Assembly (NCBI RefSeq): GCF_052857255.1
Contig: NC_135497.1
Span: 192,976,530-193,040,529 of the forward strand
DNA from: Amblyomma americanum
Lineage: Eukaryota > Arthropoda > Arachnida > Ixodida > Ixodidae
Reading direction: 5' to 3'
Length of the DNA stretch: 64,000 nt
The position numbers and the translations under genes are program-made. Shown one piece after another: positions 1-10,702 of this stretch (its first letter is position 1; the number at the start of each line of letters is the position of its first letter). The notes beneath the pieces were generated by a model. It was not told the origin of the DNA and ran no database searches. It saw nothing but the letters and a program-made list of their open reading frames with translations.

Positions 1-823
1 AAGAACTGCTGAACAATCTCGCCAACAATAGTATGCGAAAAATTAATTCTATGTCGAGGTTCTTCAAACACAACGTTCCCACGGAACATGATGAGAAATT
101 CCACACGCCATTCGCGCGACCATTGCCGCAATGACTACCCTAGCACGGACAGTGTGTGCGAAACTGACGTTTGTTTCGGCAACTTTTTTTACTTACTACT
201 CTGTTTTCACTAGCATAAAAAATAAGTTAATAATTTTTAAATTGTAATGAATTACTTTTCTCATAGCTGCAATTGTCATGCATAGTTTGTGCTATTATTG
301 ACAAAATACATTGTGAACGTCAACGCGATGGCGGCGTAGAGAATGACACCCACACCCGGTCCGCTGATGGCTGAAGACACAGCATGTCGCGGAAGTCACG
401 GTCTTGGAAGTTCGTTTTGGGATGGTTCGGCAATTATAAATAAATAAATAAATATAATGTTACCATGTCCGAAACGCCTATGTCACAAAAAGGTTGAGAC
501 AGAAAGAGAACAGGCTTAATAAAACAAAAAAAAATTAAGCAGTAATGCGTGCACACGATATTTTCGCAGCATATGCGTGTCGACACATGTTTTGAGGGAA
601 GTGGTGTTATTCGCCAGGAGAGCGCCTACGGGCGTTTTCAAATGCATTGTACAGAGTGCAATCGGAATGATGTTCGCCAATAAGCCAGCTTCCATCTAAT
701 TTCGCATTACGTTCACTTCTGCGCCTAATGACTGTGCAATGTGCTGAGCCGCAGCAGCATTTATTTCCTTCTCGACGTCCCTTCAAGCAGTAAAAAAACT
801 TGCCATTTGGTTTTAACCCACGA
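1..823. other. Non-coding, presumed GFAT intron
   Basis: No coding exon or recognised element is seen. The stretch is AT-rich with a short AAAT run near 441-455. Since the first recognisable GFAT exon lies at 1851, this is probably intronic; that is inference. Confidence 0.4.
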
Positions 824-1131
824 CCAGTTCTGCCCAGTTGGCCCTCAATTGGGAATTTTTGCTTCCCACTTGACCCACAAATGGAACCACTTCTCAGTTG
901 GCTCTCTTCACTGCTTGGCTCTCAACTGGGAATTGATGTTTCCCAGTTGGTGGAAAACTTGACCAATTGCCTCCCACTTGGTCCCCAAGTGGGACCAGTT
1001 GGGCTCCATCTGGGTGTCCAAGTGGAACCAGTTGACTTCTAACTGGTACCAGTTGGTCTCCAACTGGTTTCCAACTGGGACCAGTTACTCCCAGTTGAAA
1101 CCAATTACTCCCAATTGAATTTCCAGTTGAA
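824..1131. repeat. Dense cluster of CCAGTTGG/CCAACTGG-like words
   Basis: About 300 bp contain roughly twenty near-copies of one short word in both orientations (CCAGTTGG, CCAACTGG, CCCACTTGG, CCAATTG, CCAAGTGG). Spacing is irregular, often 8-25 bp, so this is not a tandem repeat with a fixed period. Neighbouring opposite words can pair, giving many overlapping small hairpins. Open frames cross it, but the protein would be repeat-driven and shows no domain. The sequence falls between GFAT segments, so it is probably intronic. I do not recognise a named family. Confidence 0.75.
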
Positions 1132-1244
1132 GATTTTCACCTGGGAATTTATGTATTATAAATTACAAGCTTTACTTGCAAGCTTTAAATGCAAGAATTT
1201 CTAATGCCACCTTGCTACAGCCATGCATAAAAATATATAATCAG

Positions 1245-1403
1245 CCAAGGCGGTCGGATTTCGATGGAGAGGCTCATGTACTGTGCAATGTCAGTTCATG
1301 TTAAAGAACCCCAGGTGGTCGAAATTTCCGGAGCCCTTCACTACGCCGTCCCTCATAGCCTGAGTTGCTTGGGGAGTTTAAACCCCCATAAACCATAACC
1401 ATA
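1245..1403 (+). repeat. Ruka-type SINE, 5'-truncated
   Basis: The tRNA head is missing. The body begins at the 'gcggtcggatttcgatggag' block and continues through 'aaagaaccccaggtggtcga' and the terminal 'taaacccccataaacca'. It lies 450 bp upstream of a GFAT exon, in the sense orientation. Confidence 0.85.
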
Positions 1404-2029
<626 letters not shown>

Positions 2030-2710
2030 TGAACCTGGTGTATGCAGCTTAATTTAATGTGGTTCTTGTGGCACAATCTCAAGAGTTGTTTTTGATTAGA
2101 ATTAGACTTGCCACACTATAGCACTTGGCTTCACTGATCACTCTTCTGTCAAAAAGTGTTGTACAATGAGATCAGTTTTTTGCTTTCATTCTTGTGAAAC
2201 TTTACCACATTGCTGATACACCTCAACAAGAGCTCTGCTAACACATTTTGTTTTATGTGTCATACAATTCCAAATGAAGCCTGTTCAATAAAACCTATAC
2301 AATAATTGAACTGGTTAACTAGAGCACACTGCAGGTTGCACTTGCAGAATAGTTTAAAAAGAATGAGATAAGCACACCAGGAATGTTTCATAAGCGTCCT
2401 GGTCCTCTGAACCAACTATTGCTTTTCTTAACTATTAAAACATATAGCTTTTAGTAGTGCTATTTTTATTGATTAATTTTGTCAGAATTGAAGGCCCCAA
2501 TAATTTAAGTAATATTCTTTTACTGCTGTTTAGTTGGGATATGTGCAGTTTCTTCACTAACACATACTGGCTAGCTAGTTGGGGACATCAAATAGAATGT
2601 GTAGTACAACTGCACAAATAAACAGGGACACAGGCAAGAAAAACAAGGCAAGGTGTGAACTTGAGCTGAGGTTTACTACTCCCACGTCAAATACATACAC
2701 AACAGCGTAA

Positions 2711-2938
2711 ATGGCCACCGCGGGGACTGAGTGGTTATGATGCTTGACTGTTGGCCTGAAAGACGCGGGTTCGATCCCAGCCGAGGCGGTCGCATTTCTA
2801 TGGCGGCGAAATGCTAGAGGTCTGTGTACTGTGCGATTTCTGTTCTGTGCATAATAAAGAACCCCAGGTGATTGAAACTGTCCAGAGCCCTCTATTATAG
2901 CGTCCCTCATAGCCTGAGTCACTTTGGGGCATTAAAAC
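2711..2938 (+). repeat. Ruka-type SINE, near full length
   Basis: The tRNA-derived head (A-box near 2723, B-box 'gggttcgatccc' near 2767-2778) is followed by the Ruka body and the end 'catagcctgagtcactttgg'. It is diverged from the other copies, so probably an older insertion. No clear target-site duplication was found. Confidence 0.85.
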
Positions 2939-3585
2939 AGCACATCAGCTATATTACTGACAAAGCTAATTGTGTTCTGTCCTATTTACGACAGAGTTTA
3001 CCATTAGCTTCTACTTCTCTTAAGTCTCTTGCCTACGCAACATTAGTTCATCCAAAGCTGGAATATGCATGTGCAGTATGGGACCCTCTCATTTGTTACT
3101 TGACTAAAACACTGAATCTAACTATGCGATTTTGTACTGATTCAATCCACTCATGTTTTTATCATTCTAGTGTCACTGGCATGAAATGTGAAGCTAACAT
3201 GCCTGTCCTTGAGATGCAACACAAAATTTACAGACTGAGCCTCTTTTACAAATTTGTTTACTTGCCCTCCCAGATTTAAAACCAGCTTACCAAGTCTCCT
3301 TTCACATCAGTGATGTTAAAGCTATTTATTTTAATCTCGCAAATACCACTGTGCACTTGCATTCTTTCTTTTTTGAGACAGCAGTCGACTGGAATGGCCT
3401 GCCTGTCGATGCTGCACCCCACACCATTAGTGTCTATTTCGAAAACGCCACAGAAATGCGTGTTTTGTTTTAACCCCTTTTGTCATTCATATCCGATTCT
3501 TTTTGTATATTGTATTGTATTTTTCCTCATGTAAAACCTCTATTAGGGCATTTGAGGTGTACACTAAATAAATATTTGACATGCC
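2939..3585 (+). pseudogene. CR1/Jockey-like LINE reverse transcriptase C-terminal remnant
   Basis: The frame at 2939-3279 reads ISYITDKANCVLSYLRQSL, then SLAYATLVHPKLEYACAVWD. This is the conserved post-catalytic region of CR1/Jockey-type reverse transcriptases (compare AYxSLVRPxLEYAxxVWDP). A second frame continues at 3310-3534, and the 3' end carries 'aaataaatattt'. The catalytic palm and endonuclease are absent, so it is a 5'-truncated, frameshifted copy. The same protein region occurs on the minus strand at 47261-47650. Confidence 0.7.
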
Positions 3586-3970
3586 TGAGTAGTAAACCTT
3601 GAAGTCTGTTGCTCCTTGCCTGTGTCCTCATTTGTTTGTGCAGTTGCACTATGCATTGTATTTCTTTAGTAATGTGTCAATGTTTTTTATTTCCTGTGCA
3701 GTAGTTTCCCACAAATTATATATTACAGAAGGGGCCATATTTAGATGGTACTAGCATGAGGGCATGGCACTTTATGAAACAAACATTACTTGGTGGGAGA
3801 TTGCGCCTTTGTTGCCAGGTTCCTTGTGTACAGTCTATTTTTTCATCATTAATCCAGCTGAAAAGCCACGCCTGCTTCATTAATTTTTTTTGTATGTGTG
3901 CTTGTACAGCAGTAAGTAACTTCCTGCATTTGTTTCTAACTTTTATTATTGCCCCTTTTTTTTCTCGCAG

Positions 3971-4085
3971 GCATATACAAGTCAGTTTGTCTCTCTTGTA
4001 ATGTTTTCCTTGATGATGTGGGAGGGCCGTATTTCCATGCAACCCCGGCGCACTGAAATCATTCAAGGTCTTCACAGACTTTCAG
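3971..4085 (+). CDS. GFAT: GFAT exon following the conserved STK|AYTSQF junction
   Basis: It encodes [20 protein letters not shown] then [18 protein letters not shown], 38 codons plus one base, directly continuing the exon at 1851-2008. Animal GFATs read xTKAYTSQFxxLVMFALxMxxxRxSxQxRRxEIxxxLxxL here. The acceptor is a long T-rich tract ending in cgcag at 3966-3970 and the donor is gtacat from 4086. Phase is 0 in and 1 out. The Trp in MMWEGR and the Pro in QPRR are unusual at these positions but do not break the frame. Confidence 0.88.
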
Positions 4086-5286
4086 GTACATACATTGCAC
4101 CTCTCTAACTCTCTTATAACATATGCAGTACCTTAGTGTCTCCTGTGAGTTTCATGTCTACCAAAGAGTATTTGCATGAAGAGGGTCTTATTGATGAGCA
4201 TACATGCTAATAATTGATAGAGCAGCTCCTCCTTGGCTACCTTTTAAAGGTATACTCCATCAAAGCAGTATGTCCAATTACATATAGCAGGCATCTACTC
4301 AGAAATTGAATGCATTTGTCTTTTATCTAAATGAGAACTTTAAAAACAGGTGAAAAGTTAAGTACCAGTTGTTTGTTGCTTACTAAAGGGGGAAAATCTC
4401 AATGTGAAGTCGGTTTGGAAGTCGGTCGGAAAGAGATTATGAAACGATATTTACTGCGGTTAGGAAAAGCGCGTGAGTGATACGTATTCCATCACTCATC
4501 ACCACATTTTCAACACTCTTAGACATTTTTAAGCTAGCTTCATCGATACCGAAGATATTGACAGTTAAAAATGATACTCCTCCTCTCCCCCTCTAATCGT
4601 ATACACCCACATGTGTCATAAAAAGGATTTAAAAAAACAGGTTGAGTCTGCACCCTGCCATGCCCCATCCCCCGCATCACTTGGGCACGCTGCCTAATGC
4701 TGTCTTTCGCTGCCTTTAAGCTGTCTTTCGAGCATATCAAATATGCAGAATTCAGAGAAACAAAAAAAGATTGCTTGACTGTCAAGTTCCTGTGCTAACT
4801 CACCATACACATGGCGCATGTGTGGGTAACAATTATTTCGTGATGAGGCTCTGTTCTCTGAGTCATGCAAGTTGTTTGTCAGAAAATATTCTACGCTCTG
4901 AATTTTGCAGAACAAGGTAGATTGCTCCTTATAGTTGTTTCTTCAGACAGATGTTCGAATAATGGAATGCAAAACAAGCTCCCTGTGCTGCCACCACGGT
5001 TGGCGGGCATGGTATACTACAGACAGGCATTAAAAGGTTATGAATGTGCTAGAAGAAAAAACATGGCTTAGCTTCTAAGTGATGCAAGTGCCACATGTTA
5101 CTGAGCACAGTTTTCGTTTGCTGCCGCCATGCTTCACTAGTGACTACTCACGAGACAACTCACAATGATGTAATGGCAATCCCTTGTTTAGAAAACATAC
5201 TGGAGTTTAACTGTGTTTGCTTCAGGTTTGCACTAACTAGCATTGAGGTGCAGCCTAGAAGTTTCCCTGTCCTTACAGATCAGTAT
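4086..5286. other. GFAT intron, nothing recognised
   Basis: I looked here for a short exon encoding the expected D-[LIQ]-I-[KR]-x-V-L linker after the previous exon and did not find one. No repeat was recognised. Confidence 0.4.
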
Positions 5287-5294
5287 TGTATTCT

Positions 5295-5529
5295 GCCTTC
5301 ATGGTGGCCGAGTGGTTATGGTGCTTGGCTGCTGACTCGAAAGACACGAGTTCAATCCCCGCCATGGTGGTTGCATTTCAATGGAGGCGAAATGCTAGAA
5401 GCCTGTGTACTGTGCGATTTCAGTGCACATTAAAGAACTCCAGGTGGTCAAAATTATTTGGAGCCCTCCACTGTGGTGTCCCTGATAGCCTGAGTTGCTT
5501 TGTGACGTTTAACCCCATAAAACCAGCTC
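5295..5529 (+). repeat. Ruka-type SINE with 8-bp target-site duplication
   Basis: Full-length copy with tRNA head, B-box 'gagttcaatccc' and body ending at 'gtttaaccccataaaacc'. It is flanked by tgtattct at 5287-5294 and 5530-5537. Several CpG positions have decayed to TG/CA. Confidence 0.85.
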
Positions 5530-5537
5530 TGTATTCT

Positions 5538-6600
5538 ATTGTCCCCTGAGGCTCTTCTGCACAAAAAGCTTATGCTCTCACGCTTTTCCTGACAGCTCTT
5601 TGAGGGCTCACTGTTTAAACTCATTTGAGTTTTTACATTCTGCTGCTCTGGCGGTGTGACCTTGTGAAAGCAGCTTGCATTCAGTATGGTACGGGTGGCA
5701 AGGAAAGCATAATACACATTTGCTGTTAAGGACCGTATTATTAGACAGTGTCAAGATTTATAACAAATAAAAAAATTTTGGTGGGGGACACTGAAGCTCC
5801 ACCTTTAAGGGTATGATGCAATAACGTTAATGGGTCTCATCAGCATCTGCACTTGATCTCATTACCATATGTTACCCAATCACTTGCCCTACTAATATTA
5901 CCAGATCACATAACATACCAATGTCACGTACGTGAAACAAGCATAAAGTCCACATACACCTCACCAGCATGCACTTTGCTACTCGCTTGTAGTCACTTTT
6001 CCCTTGGTTAGTGCCTCTCTAATCACACACATACTCATTACAAAACAGTCGTAAGCTACCACATTAAGTGAAAGACCACATAACATGCATAGAAAACCTC
6101 ATTAAGCAAAGGAGTGTGAAACGCAATGGAGTGAGAAGCTCAAGGACAGGTGCAGGCTCGTGGCTGATTTCATTCAGAAGAAAACACATACTTATATCTT
6201 CATGTTTACCAAATCATTCACTAAGTACATGCCAAAAACATGCTTTCTTTCTGATACAATATGATCAGGGTATCACTGACGCAGTGATCCCTTTTGTCCC
6301 TTATGAAAAAAGCGTTGGCAAGTGCACGTGCCATCTGGTCATGACTTTGCCTCAAAATTTTTGTCCTTACTAGCAAAATCCAGCATGAATTTTCACGTGT
6401 AGCCAAAGGGCATGCACTGCATGCATGGGTAAATAGACCAGGCTTTTTCGTTCTTTATCATAAGCTGATGTTCCCTTAGTGGTTCATATAGATACGTTGG
6501 CCTGTTTGGCCATTGTAAACTTTCCTACAGGTACGACTGACTTGCCCAACAATATGATCTCTTCATATAAAACCCTGCTTTAACCAAGCTGTACAAGTGT
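5538..6600. other. Non-coding, presumed GFAT intron
   Basis: No coding homology or named repeat was recognised in this AT-rich stretch. Confidence 0.35.
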
Positions 6601-6672
6601 GCCTACCTGGCCTAGGGGTAGCATGTTATACTCACAATCCAAGGGTCAGGGGTTCAACTCTCCACTAATTAC
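6601..6672 (+). repeat. tRNA-like sequence (probable SINE head)
   Basis: It contains an A-box-like 'tggcctaggggta' (6608-6620) and a B-box-like 'ggttcaactc' (6651-6660) at tRNA spacing. Acceptor-stem pairing is poor and no SINE body follows. I read it as a decayed tRNA-derived SINE head rather than a working tRNA gene. Confidence 0.4.
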
Positions 6673-6745
6673 TCTAATTTTCTTCTGAGCGCGATTATTA
6701 TCTTTATATAATTACATGTCGTAAGGACATGTCGTAAGGACGCAG

Positions 6746-6829
6746 CTTGCCCAGCATCTTTACCAGCAGAAGTCTCTCCTGGTCATGGGCAGAGGCTACA
6801 ACCATGCCACATGCTTGGAAGGTGCTCTG
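6746..6829 (+). CDS. GFAT: GFAT-like coding segment, SIS-2 entry (exon or dead exon)
   Basis: One frame reads [18 protein letters not shown], then [10 protein letters not shown]. This matches the GFAT region [30 protein letters not shown] at the start of the second SIS domain. The borders are weak. The acceptor would be the cag at 6743-6745, after a poor pyrimidine tract and a 13-bp tandem duplication (acatgtcgtaagg). The only GT at the 3' border is gtttag inside the last Leu codon. The linker between this segment and the exon at 3971 is missing, as is everything after GAL. It may be a true exon with weak sites or a decayed copy. Confidence 0.55.
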
Positions 6830-6980
6830 TTTAGTTCCCTTTTCTTTACTTAATCATGTTTCTGAGAGTCTCATATTAGGCTGATGAACTTATTTTGAAC
6901 AAACCGTACCATTTATTTAATTTTACAATTTTTTTCTGAAAGTATTCTTGTTGTGAAGTATGTGTTGGCAATGTGCACGG

Positions 6981-7146
6981 TGTTAGAGTCGAGACGGCCG
7001 GTGGGAACCGGTTTATTGCCGACGGCTTGTCGGTACACACACAGAACACGAAGAGCACGCCTCCTACCAGGGCAGGCTATTTGTACCATTGTGGTGGCAC
7101 TGAAGTACAGACGAACGTGGCACCCTGCTAGTTTTAATATGCAGCA
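6981..7146 (-). repeat. 3' LTR
   Basis: 166 bp, direct repeat of 10531-10697. On the minus strand it begins TGCTGCATATT and contains AATAAA as a polyadenylation signal. The polypurine tract lies immediately upstream on the same strand at 7148-7162. Confidence 0.92.
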
Positions 7147-7255
7147 CTTCCCCCCCCCCTTATTTTGGATCGCTACCAAGCGATCATTCGTACCCATACC
7201 TTGCGGGCACACGCCGGGTCCTAGTGGATCGCCGCGGGGGCACTGGTCCTACTGG

Positions 7256-7990
7256 CTATTGTGTGAAAGTCTGCTCGCTTACTGACCCCTCTCCCAAGAG
7301 CCCCGACGCCTGCACGGACATGCCGACATCTAATGTCCCTTTACTCAGTGAAATTTCGGGTACCGCCTTGCTTCGAGGCTCTGCATTCTCCGACAGCGGC
7401 ATCTCGGACGAGGGAACCCTTAATGATTCCACTTTACATCTTATGTGATCTGCATGACAAAACCGAAGAACCCCGCCTACACGTATCAGGAACGTCACTT
7501 TTGAGACCTTCTGAACAATTTTTCCAAGCCACCAGTTCACCCTTTCATTGCGAACTGTGCGGACATATACCTCTTTGCCTGGCGTAAACTCGCGGCTGTT
7601 TCCCCTTCTCGCATCTGCTGTGAGCTTATTTTTCTCAGTTCTGTTTTTCCACACCCTCATTATGTACGGTTTCAGCATGGACAGTCTGGTCCAAATTTTT
7701 CGTCCGAGAAACAGTTCGCATGGCGCTGATTCTGTGAATGAATGAGGCGTCGTCCTGTATGAAAACAGAAAATTATTGATGCGGTGCTGTAAGGACTGCC
7801 TTCGACCGGCTCTCTCATCTTTGAGCTGCAATTTCAAGATACCTTTTTTGTGGTCTGCACAAGTCTTTCTACTGCACCGTTGGACTGAGAGAGATATGGT
7901 GGCGTGAAAATTGACTTTACACCATTTTGCTCCAAGAAGTGTTGAAATTCACTGGATCTGAATTTTTCCATTGCTGCACTTTTGCAATCG
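7256..7990 (-). pseudogene. Integrase C-terminal part
   Basis: The frame 7837-7256 reads FLFSYRTTPHSFTESAPCEL, then FLGRKIWTRL, the tail region of gypsy integrases. Just upstream (about 7840-7960) another frame gives SSEFQHFLEQNGVKSI, then SNGAVERLVQT, which holds the third catalytic Glu of the DDE core. The zinc-binding HHCC region and the first two catalytic Asp residues are absent: RNase H sequence joins directly to the end of the core. No recombinase activity is possible from this copy. Confidence 0.8.
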
Positions 7991-8008
7991 CTGCTTGACT
8001 GCCGTGTC

Positions 8009-8242
8009 TCATCTGATCAACAACTGCGTCAGCGGCAGATGATCAGTCACTATTTTGAACTGCCTACCGAGCAAGTACTTGTGAAATTTTTTTATGCCAA
8101 AGATTATGGCTAGAGCTTCACGCTCAATTTGGGCATAGTTTCTTTCGGCCGCTGTAAGCGTGCGGGATGCGAAAGCGATAGGTCTCTCGTCGTGACCCAG
8201 TATATGCGAGCACCGCTCAGCGGCCATATGCCGATGCGTCAC
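8009..8242 (-). pseudogene. RNase H domain remnant of LTR element
   Basis: It encodes [20 protein letters not shown], then [20 protein letters not shown] and [10 protein letters not shown], the typical gypsy RNase H core. It ends prematurely at 8009, at the junction with the internal deletion. Confidence 0.88.
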
Positions 8243-9519
8243 ACATCAGGCGGAGCGGTTTGTTTCTGTCGGACAAAGCTACCACTGACTCCTCACTTAA
8301 AAACTTGCATTTCTGAAAAAAGCTGCTCTCACACTCTTTTGTCCACTCCCACGGACTATCTTTTCTGAGCAGCTTGTAGAGTGGTTCTAAGGTCATTGCT
8401 GTTTGGGAAAGGAACCTCGTGTAAAAATTCACCAGTCCTAGGAAAACCTTCAGTTTGGAGACGCTAGTCAGGGTTGGAGCCCTCAATATGGCTTCCACTT
8501 TATCTCTCGTGGGACAAATGCTGCCTGCGTCAATTTCGTGACCTAGGTAGCGGACTCGGTGTTTCAGAAATTGACATTTATCGGCATTGGCATGTATGCC
8601 ATGCTTCCGTAGTCTCTGTAGTACCTGTTCAGTACGTCTCAGGTACTCGTGTTCGGTCTTTCCTGTGATGAGAACATCATCGAGATAGCACACTGTGCCC
8701 TCCGAGACAACCAATATCCGATCCATTACCGATTGGAAAATGCCAGGAGCGCTCGCGATGCCAAACGGTAAATGTGTGAAGCGAAAAAGGCCGAGGTGTG
8801 TGTACCGTTAGCAACTCATGCAAATGGCTATCCATTTCAAGTTGCAAGTACGCCTTCTATAAATCAAGTACACTGAAACAAGTCCCCCCTGCAAATGACC
8901 CAAACACGTCTTCCGGCAATGGCAGCGGGTAATGAGCTACCGTTATACAGAGGTTTAGGGACACGTGGTAGTCGCCACAAAGCCTGACGGCTTCTCCGTC
9001 ACTCTTCAGAACTGCTACAACAGGCGTTGCCCATTGGCTTTCCAGTACCGGGTACAACACTCCTGCCGCTTCCAATTCCTTCAACTCTTTTTCAACCTTA
9101 TCTTTCAGGGCGTACGGCAGTGGGCTGGCTTTACAGAATACAGGTTGTGCTCCCTGCTTCATAACAATAGAACCCTCGAGCCTCTTTATAGTTCCAATTG
9201 GGCCCGTGAATACGTCCTTGTACTGATCTAGCAGCCCATCCTGTTTAGTGGTTGCATTCACTCTGAAGACCTGCGACCAGTTTAGGCGAATGTGCTTCAA
9301 CCAGTCTCGGCCAAGCAATGCCGGTACAGTGCGCCCTTGTTCATTTGCAGCTACCACTAGCGGCAGTGTAAAAGTGCCTCCATGAGTTACAGTTACAAGG
9401 ACACTGCCCTTTAGTGGCACACTTGAGCCATTGTATGTCCGTAGGCGAAATGGCACACGCTGATACGACAGATGTCCAAAATGTTTCACAAATTCATCTT
9501 CAGGAATAATAGATGCTGC
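8217..9519 (-). pseudogene. Protease and reverse transcriptase remnant of LTR element
   Basis: The frame 9489-8857 starts just after the aspartic protease active site (DTG, broken by a stop at 9520-9522) and runs through LLGRDWLKHIRLNW. It then enters reverse transcriptase (VVAVLKSDGEAVRLCGDYHV). After a stop near 8856 and a frameshift, the frame 8726-8217 carries the catalytic motif CYLDDVLITGK, the LGHEI block and FLGLVNFYTRF. A second stop lies upstream near 9550. The domain order is normal; the protein is disabled. Confidence 0.88.
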
Positions 9520-9522
9520 TCA

Positions 9523-10467
9523 GCCAGTGTCTATTTCCATAGCAATGGTTCACCCGTTTACGTTCATGCCAATTTTGTACGGATAAATTCTTTCTCCTAG
9601 CACATACAATTCTAAACTAGACACTTCTTCCCCGGCGAAATTGCTTTGCCTTGTGGCACACATGCTAGCTAAATGTCCTGTCTGATAACAACTGTAGCAC
9701 CTTGCCTTGATGTACCGACAGTTATGCTGGTGATGGTGACCCCCACAACGAAACCACGACGGTATCCTGTCCTTGTCAGCGGACACTTTCCTTGCACCCG
9801 CCGTCCCCCGTCGCCGATTGTGGCTGGTTGACCGTCTAGTCCCTGCACAGTCACCACTTTGCCACCTGACATCCTCCTCCGGTTCTCGTGTCACACTGGG
9901 TCCTGGTAGCAGCTCTTGCATGGCTCTCAGCGGCTTCCTTGGACTTGGTGACGACGCACGCTTTATCCCACGTTAGGCCCTTGTCGTCTTCAGTGGCCAG
10001 CAGGTTGCACCGAATAGCCTCACTGTGCACGCCCACGAAAAGCTGGCCTCTGAGTTCCTCAGACAAAAACATTCCAAACGAGCAGTTCGTCGCCAATCGC
10101 TTCAATTCCACGATGAAGTCGTCAGCTGTCTCCCGGGGTCTCTGTGTGCACTTATGAAAGATATAACGCTCTGTGACTACCGACCACTTTGGCGCGTAAT
10201 GGTTCAAAAGTGCCTGTTTTATCTCTTGATGTTTGCGCAGGTTCCTGAAAAGATTTATCAAGTTCCACAAAGCGGTATATGCGCCGTCCCCCAGTATAGC
10301 GATAAGCACGTCGTTTTGCTTTGCTCGTCCAGCTTATTCACTCTCGCGAAAGCCTCGAACCGTTCAAGGTAGATAGCCATGTTACCTGTCGTGGTACAGA
10401 ATTCTGACAGGCACCCGATGAACGGCTGGTGACCAGTGGACGGTGCTGATTCTTGGGCGGCGTTCAT
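9523..10467 (-). pseudogene. Gag remnant with CCHC zinc knuckle
   Basis: The frame 10467-10258 (MAIYLERFEAFARVNKLDEQ), the frame 10309-9851 (NLRKHQEIKQALLNHYAPKW, RPRETADDFIVELKRLATNC) and the frame 9921-9550 together cover a gypsy gag. Frameshifts fall near 10300 and 9910. The zinc knuckle CYSCYQTGHLASMC fits CX2CX4HX4C; a preceding Cys/His-rich stretch (RCGGHHHQHNC) is also typical. Confidence 0.85.
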
Positions 10468-10530
10468 GATGGCTGCTGCGCTTTGATGCTTGAGTCAGGG
10501 CTGGCAGGTTCGTGGTTTCCTCATCGCCAT

Positions 10531-10697
10531 TGTTAGAGTCGAGACGGCCGGTGAGAACCGGTTTATTGCCGACGGCTTGTCGGTACACACACAGAACATG
10601 AAGAGCACGTCCCCCTACCAGGGCAGGCTATTTGTACCATTGTGGTGGCACTGAAGTACAGACGACCGTGGCCCCCTGCTGGTTATAATATGCAACA
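10531..10697 (-). repeat. 5' LTR
   Basis: 167 bp, direct repeat of 6981-7146. On the minus strand it begins TGTTGCATATTATAACC, with a TATA-like element near the start, and contains AATAAA toward its end. Sequence just downstream on the minus strand (left of 10531) would be the primer-binding site; I did not assign a tRNA. Confidence 0.92.
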
Positions 10698-10702
10698 CAC
10701 TG

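Larger units (their letters stand above)
2588..3663. repeat. Composite repeat bounded by inverted ~75-115 bp arms
   Basis: The segment 2588-2700 is an imperfect reverse complement of about 3570-3663. Shared blocks include 'tgcacaaataaacagggaca' on the left and its counterpart around 3620-3645, and 'ggtttactact' versus 'agtagtaaacc'. Between the arms sit a SINE (2711-2938) and a LINE reverse-transcriptase tail (2939-3585). The arms resemble the 3' ends found next to Penelope-like coding remnants at 21.5 and 47.7 kb. I infer two such ends flanking later insertions, or a rearranged element. Confidence 0.5.
6976..10702 (-). mobile_element. Ty3/gypsy-type LTR retrotransposon, internally deleted
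   Basis: Two direct LTRs (6981-7146 and 10531-10697) start TGTT and end CA and differ at roughly ten positions. Flanks are cacgg (6976-6980) and cactg (10698-10702), a 4/5 match consistent with an aged target-site duplication. On the minus strand the order is LTR, gag with zinc knuckle, protease, reverse transcriptase, RNase H, end of integrase, G-rich polypurine tract (7148-7162), LTR. Total length is about 3.7 kb, short for this class because the RNase H C-terminus and most of integrase are missing. Stops and frameshifts are present throughout, so it is not autonomous. Protease and zinc-knuckle patterns resemble the K02A2.6-like group. Confidence 0.92.

Noticed and set aside
6068..6130. Candidate missing GFAT linker exon (reads NLIKQRSV)
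   Set aside because: Only four residues resemble the expected linker, and there is no acceptor or donor in the right phase.
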